In this document: positions 52,237-61,254 of the stretch, piece by piece
Numbering within the stretch: the stretch's first letter is position 1
How the letters are laid out: each line of letters begins with the position of its first letter
Assembly (NCBI RefSeq): GCF_009857445.1
Contig: NZ_WWCN01000021.1
Coordinates: 31,922-95,921 of the forward strand
Direction: 5' to 3'
Source of the DNA: Duganella flavida
Lineage (GTDB): Bacteria; Pseudomonadota; Gammaproteobacteria; Burkholderiales; Burkholderiaceae_D
DNA length: 64,000 bases
Program-made: the position numbers and the translations under genes
The notes under the pieces: generated by a model
The model's database searches: none
What the model saw: the letters and a program-made list of their open reading frames with translations, nothing else
What the model was told of the DNA's origin: nothing

Positions 52237-53394
52237 TTACTTGGCCAAGACTACTTTGCCGTCTTTGACTTCGCCGAAGACGGTGATCTCGGCGTTGATG
52301 GCTTCATGATCGTCCTTGCCATACGGCTTGCTGTAGGTGGTCACCACGCCGTCGATTTTCTCGGACAGGTTTTCCAGCGCGGCCTTGATTTTCGGGCCGT
52401 CGGTGCTGCCGGCCTGCTTGATGGCGGCGGCCAGCAGGTAGATCGAGTCGTAGCCCTGCGCGGCAGATACCGGCGACGGCATGCGGCCTTGCGGCGGGTT
52501 GTAGGCTTTCACATATGCGTCGATGAAGGCTTTGCGCTTCGGCGTGGTCGGGTCTTGAATGAAAGTTTGCGGCATGCGGGTGCCGTTGCCGTTCTTGCCG
52601 GCGTTGTCGATGAAGTTCGCCATCGACAAAGTCCAGCTGCCGATCAGCGGTACTTTCCAGCCCAGTTTTTCCATGCCGTTGGCGATCTGCGCCAGCTCAG
52701 GACCGATGCCGTAGGTGAGCACCACTTCAGCGCCAGCCTGCTTGGCCTTCAACAGTTGGGCCGTCATGTCGACGTCCTTGATGTTGTACTTCTCGATGGC
52801 GACAGCCTTCAGGCTTTTCTCGGCCAGCGCTTTTTCCAGGTCTTCGCGGCCAAGCTGGCCGTAGTTGGTGGAGTCGGCGAGAATCGCCACCTTCTTGAAT
52901 TTACGATTGTCGACCGCTTCGCGCACGATCATATGCGACTGGATCTGGTCATTCGCGGAGTTGCGGAAGATGTAGTTCTCCGGCTGGTCGGCGAACTGCT
53001 TGGTGATGATGGAGCCAGTGGCGACATTGTTCATCACCGGGATTTTGGCATCTTGATAGAAGCGCTGCGAGGCCAGCGCCACACCGGTGTTGATGTAGCC
53101 GACGGTGGCCACGACTTTTTCTTTGTTGATGAGTTCCTGCGCGATCTGCACGCCGCGTTCCGGCTTGGCCTCGTCGTCGCGTTCGACCAGCACGATCTGA
53201 CGGCCGAGGACACCGCCTTTGGCGTTGATGTCGGCCACGGCCAGCTTGACGCCGTCGCGCATCGACACGCCCATCGGCGCGGAGCCGCCAGTGAATGGGC
53301 CGGACACGCCGATCTTGATGGGATCAGCCGCTTGCGAGACAGCGGCAAAACCGAGTGCTACACCTGCAACCAGCAATTTCAATTTGAAATTCAT
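52237..53394 (-). CDS. livK: branched-chain amino acid ABC transporter substrate-binding protein
   Basis: A 385-residue periplasmic binding protein with signal peptide MNFKLKLLVAGVALGFAAVS, cut near SQA. The mature part begins ADPIKIGVSGPFTGGSAPMG, the classic Leu/Ile/Val-binding fold with two lobes. It delivers the ligand to LivH/LivM. Ligand specificity (Leu, Ile, Val, or others such as amides and short-chain acids) cannot be read. It is the first gene of the liv operon, and is followed by a partial terminator that should leave more of it than of the permeases. Confidence 0.93.
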   Translation of the reverse strand: MNFKLKLLVAGVALGFAAVSQAADPIKIGVSGPFTGGSAPMGVSMRDGVKLAVADINAKGGVLGRQIVLVERDDEAKPERGVQIAQELINKEKVVATVGYINTGVALASQRFYQDAKIPVMNNVATGSIITKQFADQPENYIFRNSANDQIQSHMIVREAVDNRKFKKVAILADSTNYGQLGREDLEKALAEKSLKAVAIEKYNIKDVDMTAQLLKAKQAGAEVVLTYGIGPELAQIANGMEKLGWKVPLIGSWTLSMANFIDNAGKNGNGTRMPQTFIQDPTTPKRKAFIDAYVKAYNPPQGRMPSPVSAAQGYDSIYLLAAAIKQAGSTDGPKIKAALENLSEKIDGVVTTYSKPYGKDDHEAINAEITVFGEVKDGKVVLAK

Positions 53395-53464
53395 GTGCCA
53401 TCTCCTGTAGATACAACGTTTTTTGTATTAGTCGTACGCTGGAAAGTCGCCCCATCGGAAAAAC

Positions 53465-53493
53465 ATTGTAGGTTAGTAAATCAAGAGCGGCAA
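53465..53493 (-). promoter_or_regulatory. putative livK promoter
   Basis: On the minus strand TTGCCG (53488-53493), 17-base spacer, TACAAT (53465-53470). A downstream palindrome ATACAA-N6-TTGTAT (53411-53428) lies in the leader and could be an operator. Confidence 0.5.
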
Positions 53494-53526
53494 CAGATAG
53501 ATGTGCGGCATCGCAGCAACAGCTGC

Positions 53527-54039
53527 TTACATGCCGGGAGCGGCTTGTTTGAGGGCGCGGTTGGCAAAGCGCATTTGGGTTTCGGCCAGGGCTTCGTTGC
53601 GTTCGAAGCCCATCGAGCCGTCGCGCAGGCCGATGGCCATGGCCATGACGGCTTCAGGATATTCAAGGTCGGCGGCTTTTTCGATCCAACGACGGGCCGC
53701 CAGTTCGTCGCGCTTGACGCCTTCGCCGCTGAGATAGAGTTTGGCCAGCGCGTACATGGCGGCCGGGGTCTGGTGATCGGCGGAGAACTGTAGCCACTGT
53801 GCGGCGGCTTTCAGGTCGCGCGCGACGGCCATGCCGTTTTTGTACATCATGCCCAGATAATAGGCGGCTTGCGCGTCGCCTTTGCGGGCCGCACTGCTGA
53901 ACAGTTCAAAAGCGCGCGGCAGGTTGGCCGGCACGCGGTCCGTGCCGCGCAGCGCCAGGCGTCCTTCTTCTACCGGGCCTGCGGACGCGGCGCCAGCGAA
54001 CACGATGGCACATACGGCAATGGCGCGGCGCAGCTTCAT
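53527..54039 (-). CDS. Sel1-repeat exported protein
   Basis: A 170-residue protein with signal peptide (MKLRRAIAVCAIVFAGAASA) and three Sel1-type repeats (AFELFSSAARKGDAQAAYYLG, AAQWLQFSADHQTPAAMYALA, AARRWIEKAADLEYPEAVMAM). Such repeats mediate protein-protein contacts. Function unknown. It overlaps the cpdB stop by four bases (ATGA), so it is co-translated with the nucleotidase gene, but no link between the two is known. Confidence 0.85.
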   Translation of the reverse strand: MKLRRAIAVCAIVFAGAASAGPVEEGRLALRGTDRVPANLPRAFELFSSAARKGDAQAAYYLGMMYKNGMAVARDLKAAAQWLQFSADHQTPAAMYALAKLYLSGEGVKRDELAARRWIEKAADLEYPEAVMAMAIGLRDGSMGFERNEALAETQMRFANRALKQAAPGM

Positions 54040-56012
54040 TTGCTTAAGTCGATGGCGTAAAGGGCAAAGCCTTTGTCGCCGCCATCGTCCTGTTTGAGTT
54101 GCGATACGCCCGCCAGCCCGGCTTCGCGCGCGAGGTCCAGCAGACCTGGTGCGGAGTGGAACACCACCGCGCCTTTGGTCGCCACTGGCGCGAAACGCCA
54201 GCTGTGCGTGGCGCCGTTGCGGGCGCGCGTTAGCTGTTTGGCTTTCTGGATGTAGGCGATCAGCACATCGCGGCTGGAGTCCGGCGCGGCAATCACGGTT
54301 TTGCTGCCATCGAGTCCGGGGAAGTTGCCGCCACCGGCAGCGCGGTAGCTGTTGGTCGCGACGATGAACTCCTGCGATGGCGCCAGCGGCGCACCTTTAT
54401 AGTGCAAGGCGACGATGCGCTGGCCCAGCGGCTGGGTGATGTCGATCTGATAGGTGATGTCGGCGCTGGTCGGCATGTCGAAGTTAAAACCGGCGAACGC
54501 CGTGTTGACCAGTTCCTGCTGGGCGTCACTGGCCGGATCGATGCGATTGAAACGCTCGGCGGATTTCTCCAGCCAGGCTTTCAGGCCCGTGCCGTCCAGC
54601 TTCGCGGCGTGCAGTGCGTTCGGGTACAGATACAGGTCGGCCGCATTGTTCAGCGCCACTGCGCCCGGCTTGACGTCGGTGTAATCGGCCACGCCGGCCG
54701 CACCGGTCTTGAACGGCGATGCCATCGACAGCACCGGCAGCGCTGCGTACTGCGGCAGGTTGGCTTTGACGTAGTCCTGCACATAGGCAGTTTGCGCCTG
54801 GTTGACCAATTCGATGGCGCTGATGTCGCCGACGTCGGCAAAGTAGCTGGTCATGCGGAAGTCGCTGGTGCCGACCGGCGTTTGCACGTAGCGGATGGTG
54901 GCGGCATGTTCGGCGGCGACCAGCGGTGCAATGGCCGGATCGGCGGCGACGTAGCTGCCGTCTGGCTGTTTGGTACTGCGCGCTTCCACCGTGGTGCGGC
55001 TTTTGTCGATGACCCAGTGCGCGCCATCGTATTTAAGATACAGCCCAATCACGCCGAGGTTCTTGCCCCACAGGTTAGCCATCACGGTCGGCACGCCGTA
55101 GACCGTGCCTTTGACTTTGTCCACCCCAGGCAGGTTGAAGGCGGCGCGCTTGCTGGCGGCGTCCGGGAATGGCAGGTGTTCGTGGCCAATCAACATGGCG
55201 TCGATGCCTGGCACTTGCGCCAGATGGTAGTTGGCGTTTTCCATGTCCGGGCCATATGGCGCGCCATCGATGCCACCGTGCGAGATGGCGATGATCAGGT
55301 CTGCCCCCTCGGCACGCATCTGCGGGATGTATTTTTGCGCTGTCTCGCGCACGCCCTCGGCGTAGACCTTCCCGGCCAGCCATTGCTTATCCCACGACAG
55401 CACGCCCGGCGGCGTAAAGCCGATGATGCCGACTTTGATGGTGGCCGACAGCGGTTTGCCATCCGGGCCGGTGGCCTGGATCTGGCGCGTCAGGATCTGG
55501 TATGGCGCGAACAGCGGCTGGCGGGTCTTCGCGTCGTAGATATTGGCCAGCACGATGGGGAATTTCACGCCGCCGCAATGCACCGACGTCACCTGCTGCA
55601 AATACGGCAAGCCGTAATTGAATTCATGGTTGCCGATGCCCGCGCCGTCCACTCCCAGCTGATTCATGGCTTTGTAGATAGCTGGCGTTTCGCCGCAGGC
55701 CACCGGCTTGACCAGCGCCTGATAGTCGGCCAGCGCCGTGCCTTGCAGTGCGTCGCCGTTGTCGAGCAGCAGATTGTTCGGGTATTCGGCGCGCGCCTGC
55801 TTGATCAGGGTCGCGGTGCGTTCCAGGCCGATGGAAGGATCGGCCTGCAGCTTGTAGTAATCATAACTGAGCACATTGGCATGCAAATCCGTGGTTTCCA
55901 GCAGCGCCAGCGTCGCCTCGGCGCCAGTCGGCGTCGCACAGACCAGCGGCGTGACGGCGCAGCCGATCAGCAAAGCGGGCAGAAAATGGCGGGCGCGGTG
56001 GTTTGGGCGCAT
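54036..56012 (-). CDS. cpdB: 2',3'-cyclic-nucleotide 2'-phosphodiesterase / 3'-nucleotidase
   Basis: A 658-residue periplasmic enzyme that hydrolyses 2',3'-cyclic nucleotides and 3'-nucleotides so that nucleosides can be scavenged. Signal peptide of about 26 residues (cut near VCA). Metallophosphatase motifs: LETTDLHANVLSYDYY, LLDNGDALQG, GNHEFNYGL, GHEHLPF; the C-terminal half has the nucleotide-binding domain with VATNSYRAAGGGNFPG. Length is as expected. It starts 162 bases before prfB in the opposite direction, so the two are divergently transcribed. Confidence 0.95.
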   Translation of the reverse strand: MRPNHRARHFLPALLIGCAVTPLVCATPTGAEATLALLETTDLHANVLSYDYYKLQADPSIGLERTATLIKQARAEYPNNLLLDNGDALQGTALADYQALVKPVACGETPAIYKAMNQLGVDGAGIGNHEFNYGLPYLQQVTSVHCGGVKFPIVLANIYDAKTRQPLFAPYQILTRQIQATGPDGKPLSATIKVGIIGFTPPGVLSWDKQWLAGKVYAEGVRETAQKYIPQMRAEGADLIIAISHGGIDGAPYGPDMENANYHLAQVPGIDAMLIGHEHLPFPDAASKRAAFNLPGVDKVKGTVYGVPTVMANLWGKNLGVIGLYLKYDGAHWVIDKSRTTVEARSTKQPDGSYVAADPAIAPLVAAEHAATIRYVQTPVGTSDFRMTSYFADVGDISAIELVNQAQTAYVQDYVKANLPQYAALPVLSMASPFKTGAAGVADYTDVKPGAVALNNAADLYLYPNALHAAKLDGTGLKAWLEKSAERFNRIDPASDAQQELVNTAFAGFNFDMPTSADITYQIDITQPLGQRIVALHYKGAPLAPSQEFIVATNSYRAAGGGNFPGLDGSKTVIAAPDSSRDVLIAYIQKAKQLTRARNGATHSWRFAPVATKGAVVFHSAPGLLDLAREAGLAGVSQLKQDDGGDKGFALYAIDLSK

Positions 56013-56130
56013 GGACGACAGGATGAGTTGCAGGCTGCAATATTCTATACGTTTCGTGGCTTAAATGGCAGGTTTTCACGGCTGCCGGGCCCACCGCCTT
56101 GCGGCACTGGGAGAGCGGGGCCGGCTAGGG

Positions 56131-56136
56131 TATAAT
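56131..56136 (+). promoter_or_regulatory. putative -10 element of prfB
   Basis: TATAAT, preceded by GGG, 38 bases before the prfB start codon. No convincing -35 sequence is seen, so the promoter may depend on the -10 alone. Confidence 0.45.
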
Positions 56137-56173
56137 CCAAGGTTTGATTTCAGCCTTAGAGAAGAAGAACATC

Positions 56174-57278
56174 ATGGAAGCCGAACGCATTAACGCCCTC
56201 ACCTCCCTGCTCGCCGATTTGACCACGCGCGAAGCCGAACTTCGGAGGTATCTTTGACTTCGATCGCAAAGTCGACAAGCTCGAACAAGTAAACGGCGAG
56301 CTGGAAGATCCAGCGGTCTGGAACGATCCGAAGAAAGCCCAGGACCTGGGCAAAGAGAAAAAATCGCTGGAAGCGGTAGTTGATGCGCTGACCAAGGCAA
56401 ACGCCGACCTGAAAGACATGGGCGATTTGATCGACATGGCCAAGGAAGAAGGCGACGACGACACGCTGGAAGCGCTGATCGTCGATATTGAAGACGTCCG
56501 CAAAGTCATCGAAGGCATGGAATTCCGCCGGATGTTCAGCAACCCTATGGACCCGAACAACTGCTTCGTTGACATCCAGTCCGGCGCCGGCGGCACCGAG
56601 GCACAGGATTGGGCCTCCATGCTGCTGCGCCAGTACCTGCGTTATTGCGAGCGTAAAGGCTTCAAGGTCGAGATCATGGAGCAATCCGACGGCGAGGTCG
56701 CCGGCATCAAGACCGCGACCCTGAAAGTGGAAGGCGAATACGCCTACGGCTTCCTGCGCACCGAAACCGGCGTGCACCGCTTGGTACGCAAATCGCCGTT
56801 CGACTCGGCCGGCGGTCGCCACACTTCGTTCGTGTCGCTGTTCGTGTACCCGGAAGTGGATGACTCTATTGATATCGAGATCAATCCTGCCGACCTGCGT
56901 ATCGACACCTACCGCGCATCGGGCGCCGGTGGTCAGCACATTAATAAAACCGACTCCGCAGTGCGTCTGACCCACGGCCCCTCGGGCATCGTGGTGCAGT
57001 GCCAGAATGACCGTTCGCAGCACCGCAACAAGGCCGAAGCGATGGAAATGCTGAAGGCGAAGCTGTACGAACTGGAACTGCGCAAGCGCATGAGCGAGCA
57101 GCAGAAACTGGAAGACTCCAAGACCGACGTGGGCTGGGGCCACCAGATTCGCTCGTATGTGCTGGACCAGTCGCGCATCAAGGACTTGCGCACCAACTTC
57201 GAAACCGGCAACACCAAGGGTGTGCTGGACGGCGATATCGACGACTTCATTTCGGCCTCGCTGAAGCAAGGCGTGTAA
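56174..57278 (+). CDS. prfB: peptide chain release factor 2, programmed +1 frameshift
   Basis: RF2 ends translation at UAA and UGA. The gene is in two frames: ATG 56174 gives 27 codons ending at CTT, then the stop TGA at 56255-56257; after skipping T at 56255, reading continues from 56256 to 57278, for 367 residues in total. The signal GGAGG-TAT-CTT-TGA-C (56244-56258) is the classic slippage site, with an internal ribosome-binding-like GGAGG and CUU-UGA. RF2 senses its own level by this. Functional motifs: the SPF recognition tripeptide in VRKSPFDSAGG, and GAGGQHINKTDSAVRLTH with the GGQ that triggers hydrolysis. Two coding parts: 56174-56254 and 56256-57278. Confidence 0.97.
56244..56258 (+). 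other. programmed +1 ribosomal frameshift site in prfB
   Basis: GGAGG, TAT, CTT, TGA C: the internal Shine-Dalgarno-like sequence sits just before the slippery CTT followed by the in-frame UGA stop. This is the conserved RF2 autoregulatory site. Confidence 0.95.
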
Positions 57279-57281
57279 TCC

Positions 57282-57950
57282 ATGACCCAGCGTGCATTTA
57301 TCTTTGACATGGACGGTACCATCGTCGACAACATGTCCTTCCACGTGAAGTCGTGGCTGGAGTTTTTCCAGCGCCGCGGCCACGTGGTCGATGCGGATGA
57401 ATTCTTCCGCAACACGGCAGGCCGCCAAGGCCACGAAATCATGAGCACCTACTTTGGCAAGCCATTGACCAAGGAAGAAAGCGCGGCGCTCGATTTCGAG
57501 AAGGAAGAACTGTACCGCGAGATGTACGCGCCGCACCTGGCGCCGACCACCGGCTTCGTCGATTTCATCACGCGCGCCAAGGCGGCCGGCATCAAGCTGG
57601 CCGTGGCTACCGCTGCGCCGAATGAAAATATCGATTTCACTTTGGACGGCCTCGATCTGCGCAAGGAATTCAACGCCATCGCCGGCGCTGCCGACGTTGC
57701 GCGCGGCAAGCCGAATCCGGACGTGTTCCTGCTGGCCGCCGAGCGCACAGGCACCCTGCCCGCACACAGCATCGTGTTCGAAGATGCACCGCTGGGCGTG
57801 GAAGCAGCCCGCCGCGCAGGCATGCGCGCCGTGGTGCTGACAACCACTTTGCCAGCTGAAGCGTTTAAGGAATTCGACAACGTCATCGCCGTCGTGCGCG
57901 ACTTCAGCGAGCTGGATGTAGAAGAGCTCTTCGCATCCGCCACCAACTAA
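57282..57950 (+). CDS. HAD family phosphatase / phosphoglucomutase-like
   Basis: A 222-residue haloacid-dehalogenase-type protein. Motif I FDMDGTIVDN (nucleophile Asp), motif II VATAAPNEN (Thr), motif III lysine in GKPNPDVFL and motif IV in FEDAPLGVEAA. A small helical cap (residues 20-90) sits between motifs I and II, like beta-phosphoglucomutase and phosphoglycolate phosphatases. The substrate is unknown. It starts three bases after prfB, and could be part of that transcript. Confidence 0.88.
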   Translation: MTQRAFIFDMDGTIVDNMSFHVKSWLEFFQRRGHVVDADEFFRNTAGRQGHEIMSTYFGKPLTKEESAALDFEKEELYREMYAPHLAPTTGFVDFITRAKAAGIKLAVATAAPNENIDFTLDGLDLRKEFNAIAGAADVARGKPNPDVFLLAAERTGTLPAHSIVFEDAPLGVEAARRAGMRAVVLTTTLPAEAFKEFDNVIAVVRDFSELDVEELFASATN

Positions 57951-57977
57951 ATCATCACCTCAACAAAAGTAAAGACC

Positions 57978-59507
57978 ATGACTACGGATCTTCAAGAACA
58001 AGCAGCAGCGCCGGACGAAAACAAAATCATCGCCGAGCGCCGTGCCAAGCTGGCCGCCATCCGCGAACAAGGCATCGCCTTCCCGAACGACTTCAAGCCA
58101 GAACACAAGGCTGCCGACCTGCACGCGCAATACGGCGAGAAGACCCGTGAAGAGCTGGAAGCCGCTCCTGTTACCGTCAAACTGGCAGGCCGCATGATGC
58201 TGAAGCGCGAAGCCGGTAAGAAGGCCGCTTTCGCCACCCTGCAGGATTCGTCGGGCCCACAGGCCGATGGCCGCATCCAGATCTACGCTACGCTGGACCT
58301 GACCGGCGAAGCCGCCATGGCCGCCCTGCACCACTACGACCTGGGCGACATCCTAGGCGTGGTCGGCACCCTGTTCAAGACCAAGACCGATGAACTGACC
58401 ATCAAAGTCACCGAACTGCGCCTGATCACCAAATCGCTGCGCCCACTGCCGGATAAATTCCACGGCCTGGCCGACCAGGAAACCAAGTACCGCCAGCGCT
58501 ACGTGGACCTGATCATGAACGAAGAAACGCGCCGTACGTTTAAAGCACGTACCGCCGCGATGTCGTCGATCCGCCGCTTCATGGAAAAGCACGAGTTCAT
58601 GGAAGTGGAAACCCCGATGCTGCACCCGATCCCGGGCGGCGCCGCGGCCAAGCCTTTCATCACCCACCACAATGCGCTGGACATGCAGATGTACCTGCGT
58701 ATCGCGCCTGAGCTGTATCTGAAGCGTTTGGTGGTGGGCGGCTTTGACCGAGTGTTCGAGATCAACCGCAACTTCCGTAACGAAGGCGTGTCGGTCCGTC
58801 ACAATCCAGAATTCACCATGATGGAGTTCTACGCGGCCTACACCGATTACCAGTGGCTGATGGACTTCACCGAATCCGTGATCCGCCAGGCTGCAGTCGA
58901 CGCCAAGGGCACCTCCGTGCTGACCTACGGCGGCCGTGAGCTGGACCTGTCCAAGCCATTCCACCGCCTGACCATCGTCGGCGCCATCAACAAGTTCGCG
59001 CCGCACTACACCGACGAACAGCTGAACGATGCGGAATTCATCAAGAAAGAACTGCTGAAGTTCGGCGTGAAGCCGTTCGCCACCGCCGGTCTGGGCGCGC
59101 TGCAACTGGCGCTGTTCGAAGAAACCGCCGAAGCGCAGCTGTGGGAACCAACCTTCATCATCGACTACCCGGTCGAAGTGTCGCCGCTGGCCCGTGCTTC
59201 GGACACCCGCGAAGGCATCACCGAGCGCTTCGAGCTGTTCATGGTTGGCCGCGAAATCGCCAACGGCTTCTCGGAACTGAACGATGCGGAAGACCAGTCG
59301 GCACGCTTCCTGTCGCAAGTCGCCGCCAAGGACGCAGGCGATGAAGAGGCAATGTTCTACGACGCCGACTACATCCGCGCACTGGAATACGGCATGCCAC
59401 CAGCCGGCGGCTGCGGCATCGGCATCGACCGCCTGATGATGCTGTTGACCGACTCGCCGAACATCCGCGACGTGCTGCTGTTCCCGCACCTGCGCCGCGA
59501 AGATTAA
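57978..59507 (+). CDS. lysS: lysyl-tRNA synthetase (class II)
   Basis: A 509-residue enzyme that charges tRNA-Lys. The N-terminal OB-fold anticodon domain (about 60-170, VTVKLAGRMMLKREAGKKAAF) is followed by the class II core: motif 1 FMEVETPMLHPIPGGAAAKPF, motif 2 FEINRNFRNEGVSVRHNPEFT and motif 3 GCGIGIDRLMMLLTDS. Length matches E. coli LysS (505). It follows the HAD gene by 27 bases and ends before a strong terminator. Confidence 0.97.
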   Translation: MTTDLQEQAAAPDENKIIAERRAKLAAIREQGIAFPNDFKPEHKAADLHAQYGEKTREELEAAPVTVKLAGRMMLKREAGKKAAFATLQDSSGPQADGRIQIYATLDLTGEAAMAALHHYDLGDILGVVGTLFKTKTDELTIKVTELRLITKSLRPLPDKFHGLADQETKYRQRYVDLIMNEETRRTFKARTAAMSSIRRFMEKHEFMEVETPMLHPIPGGAAAKPFITHHNALDMQMYLRIAPELYLKRLVVGGFDRVFEINRNFRNEGVSVRHNPEFTMMEFYAAYTDYQWLMDFTESVIRQAAVDAKGTSVLTYGGRELDLSKPFHRLTIVGAINKFAPHYTDEQLNDAEFIKKELLKFGVKPFATAGLGALQLALFEETAEAQLWEPTFIIDYPVEVSPLARASDTREGITERFELFMVGREIANGFSELNDAEDQSARFLSQVAAKDAGDEEAMFYDADYIRALEYGMPPAGGCGIGIDRLMMLLTDSPNIRDVLLFPHLRRED

Positions 59508-59523
59508 TCTTCAACGCTCAACG

Positions 59524-59550
59524 AAGCCGCTCAAACGAGCGGCTTTTTTT
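59524..59550 (+). terminator. rho-independent terminator of lysS
   Basis: GCCGCTC-AAAC-GAGCGGC stem-loop followed by T7, 17 bases after the lysS stop. Confidence 0.93.
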
Positions 59551-59646
59551 ATTCGCACTCAAAGTCTTCAAGACGGATACGCCATTTGCGGCGCTCGGGC
59601 AGCGGCCAGCACAGGGGGAAGGAATACCCTCCCCCTGCGGGTACTC

Positions 59647-61017
59647 TTACTGGATCACGCGATAGCAAGGCGTGTATGGCTTGCCGGCCAGTTTCATGCG
59701 GTGCTGCGCCACGAAAGATGCCAGCAGCGCGTCCATCGGCCCCATGATGTCTTTGTCGCCGTGGATCTCAAAGTGGCCGAACTGCTCGATGGCGCGGATG
59801 CCCTCTTCCTTCACATTGCCCGCTACCACGCCCGAGAAGGCGCGGCGCAGATGCGCGGCCAGCAGGTGCACCGGCTGGTTTTTGTGCAGGCTGAGGTTGC
59901 GCATGTTTTCGTGCGTTGGCGGGAATGGGCGCTGGAACTCGGTGTCGATCTTCAGCCCCCAATTGTAGTAATAGGCATCGCTGCGCGATTTGCGGAATTC
60001 ACGCACCGCCTTGATCCCGGCCTGCATTTCGCGCGCCACCAGCTCCGGATCGTCAATGATGATCTTGTAGCGGCTTTGCGCTTCAGGGCCCAGCGTGTCG
60101 TGGATGAACTGGTTGATCTGCACGAAGTATTCGCGCGCCGTCTCCGGGCCGGTGAACAGCAGCGGGAACGGGATGTCGGCGTTATCCGGATGCAGCAGGA
60201 TGCCGAGGATGTACAGGATTTCCTCGGCGGTGCCAGCGCCACCCGGGAACACCACGATGCCGTGGCCGGTGCGCACAAAGGCTTCCAGACGCTTCTCAAT
60301 GTCCGGCATGATCACCAGTTCATTGACGATAGGATTAGGCGACTCCGCGGCGATGATGCCCGGCTCGGTGATGCCAAGGTAGCGGCCGCGATGCAAGCGC
60401 TGCTTGGCATGGCCGATGGTGGCGCCCTTCATCGGGCCTTTCATCGCGCCCGGGCCGCAGCCGGTGCAGATATCGAGGTCGCGCAGGCCCATTTCATAGC
60501 CAACCTTCTTCGAGTAGTTGTATTCCTCGCGATTGATCGAGTGGCCACCCCAGCACACCACCAGGTTCGGATTGATCATCGGCTTCAGCACGCCCGCGTT
60601 GCGCAGGATGTGGAACACGGCGTCGGTGATGCCTTCGGTCGAACCGAGATCGAACTTCGGATTATCGGTCACCTCGTTGCTGACGAAGATAATATCGCGC
60701 AGTACCGCGAACAGGTGCTCGTGGATACCCTTGATCATTTTGCCGTCCACGAAAGCGATGGCCGGCGCGCCCTTGATATCGAGCTTGATGCCACGCTCGC
60801 GCTGGACGATGCTGATGTCAAACGATTGGTACTTTTCCAGCAGTTCCTTTCCATCGTCGATAGTGCTGCCGCAATTGAGCACCGCCAGTGCACATTTGCG
60901 GAAGACGTTATAAAGGCCGCCTTGGCTAGTATCGAGCAGCTTGTTCACTTCCGCCTTCGAAAGGATTTCCAACTGGCCTTCGGGCGAAATCAGGGTATCG
61001 ACAACGTCATGTTCCAT
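59647..61017 (-). CDS. ppnN: pyrimidine/purine nucleotide 5'-monophosphate nucleosidase
   Basis: A 456-residue enzyme of the PpnN (YgdH) family, which splits the N-glycosidic bond of nucleoside 5'-monophosphates to free bases and ribose 5-phosphate and, in E. coli, is stimulated by (p)ppGpp. Length matches E. coli PpnN (454). The LOG-type catalytic motif is VFPGGAGTAEEIL; CTGCGPGAMKGPMKGA and the N-terminal DUF4478-like and C-terminal DUF3412-like parts also match. Links with dcd, thyA and cpdB in this window in nucleotide salvage are thematic, not physical. Confidence 0.95.
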   Translation of the reverse strand: MEHDVVDTLISPEGQLEILSKAEVNKLLDTSQGGLYNVFRKCALAVLNCGSTIDDGKELLEKYQSFDISIVQRERGIKLDIKGAPAIAFVDGKMIKGIHEHLFAVLRDIIFVSNEVTDNPKFDLGSTEGITDAVFHILRNAGVLKPMINPNLVVCWGGHSINREEYNYSKKVGYEMGLRDLDICTGCGPGAMKGPMKGATIGHAKQRLHRGRYLGITEPGIIAAESPNPIVNELVIMPDIEKRLEAFVRTGHGIVVFPGGAGTAEEILYILGILLHPDNADIPFPLLFTGPETAREYFVQINQFIHDTLGPEAQSRYKIIIDDPELVAREMQAGIKAVREFRKSRSDAYYYNWGLKIDTEFQRPFPPTHENMRNLSLHKNQPVHLLAAHLRRAFSGVVAGNVKEEGIRAIEQFGHFEIHGDKDIMGPMDALLASFVAQHRMKLAGKPYTPCYRVIQ

Positions 61018-61254
61018 GATGCTAAGTCCTATTCAGTTACTTCAGTTTCTCTTCTGCTTCTGTTGGTCCTGCGCCACCAATATACGACAAGTGGAAGATT
61101 TGTGCGCTGGAAATCATTAACACAAATGACACAACTTTGCAGGGAGACTATCAAAAAGTGCGTCGGAAGCGATTTGTAGATTAAAATGGCGCCCAATTTG
61201 GCTGCCCCACAAGGGAAGTCAGTCCCGATTGACCATAATTACAGGAGAAGCCGC

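Noticed and set aside
56174..56257. Apparent 27-codon fragment with an early stop in prfB
   Set aside because: This is the programmed +1 frameshift of release factor 2, not a pseudogene.
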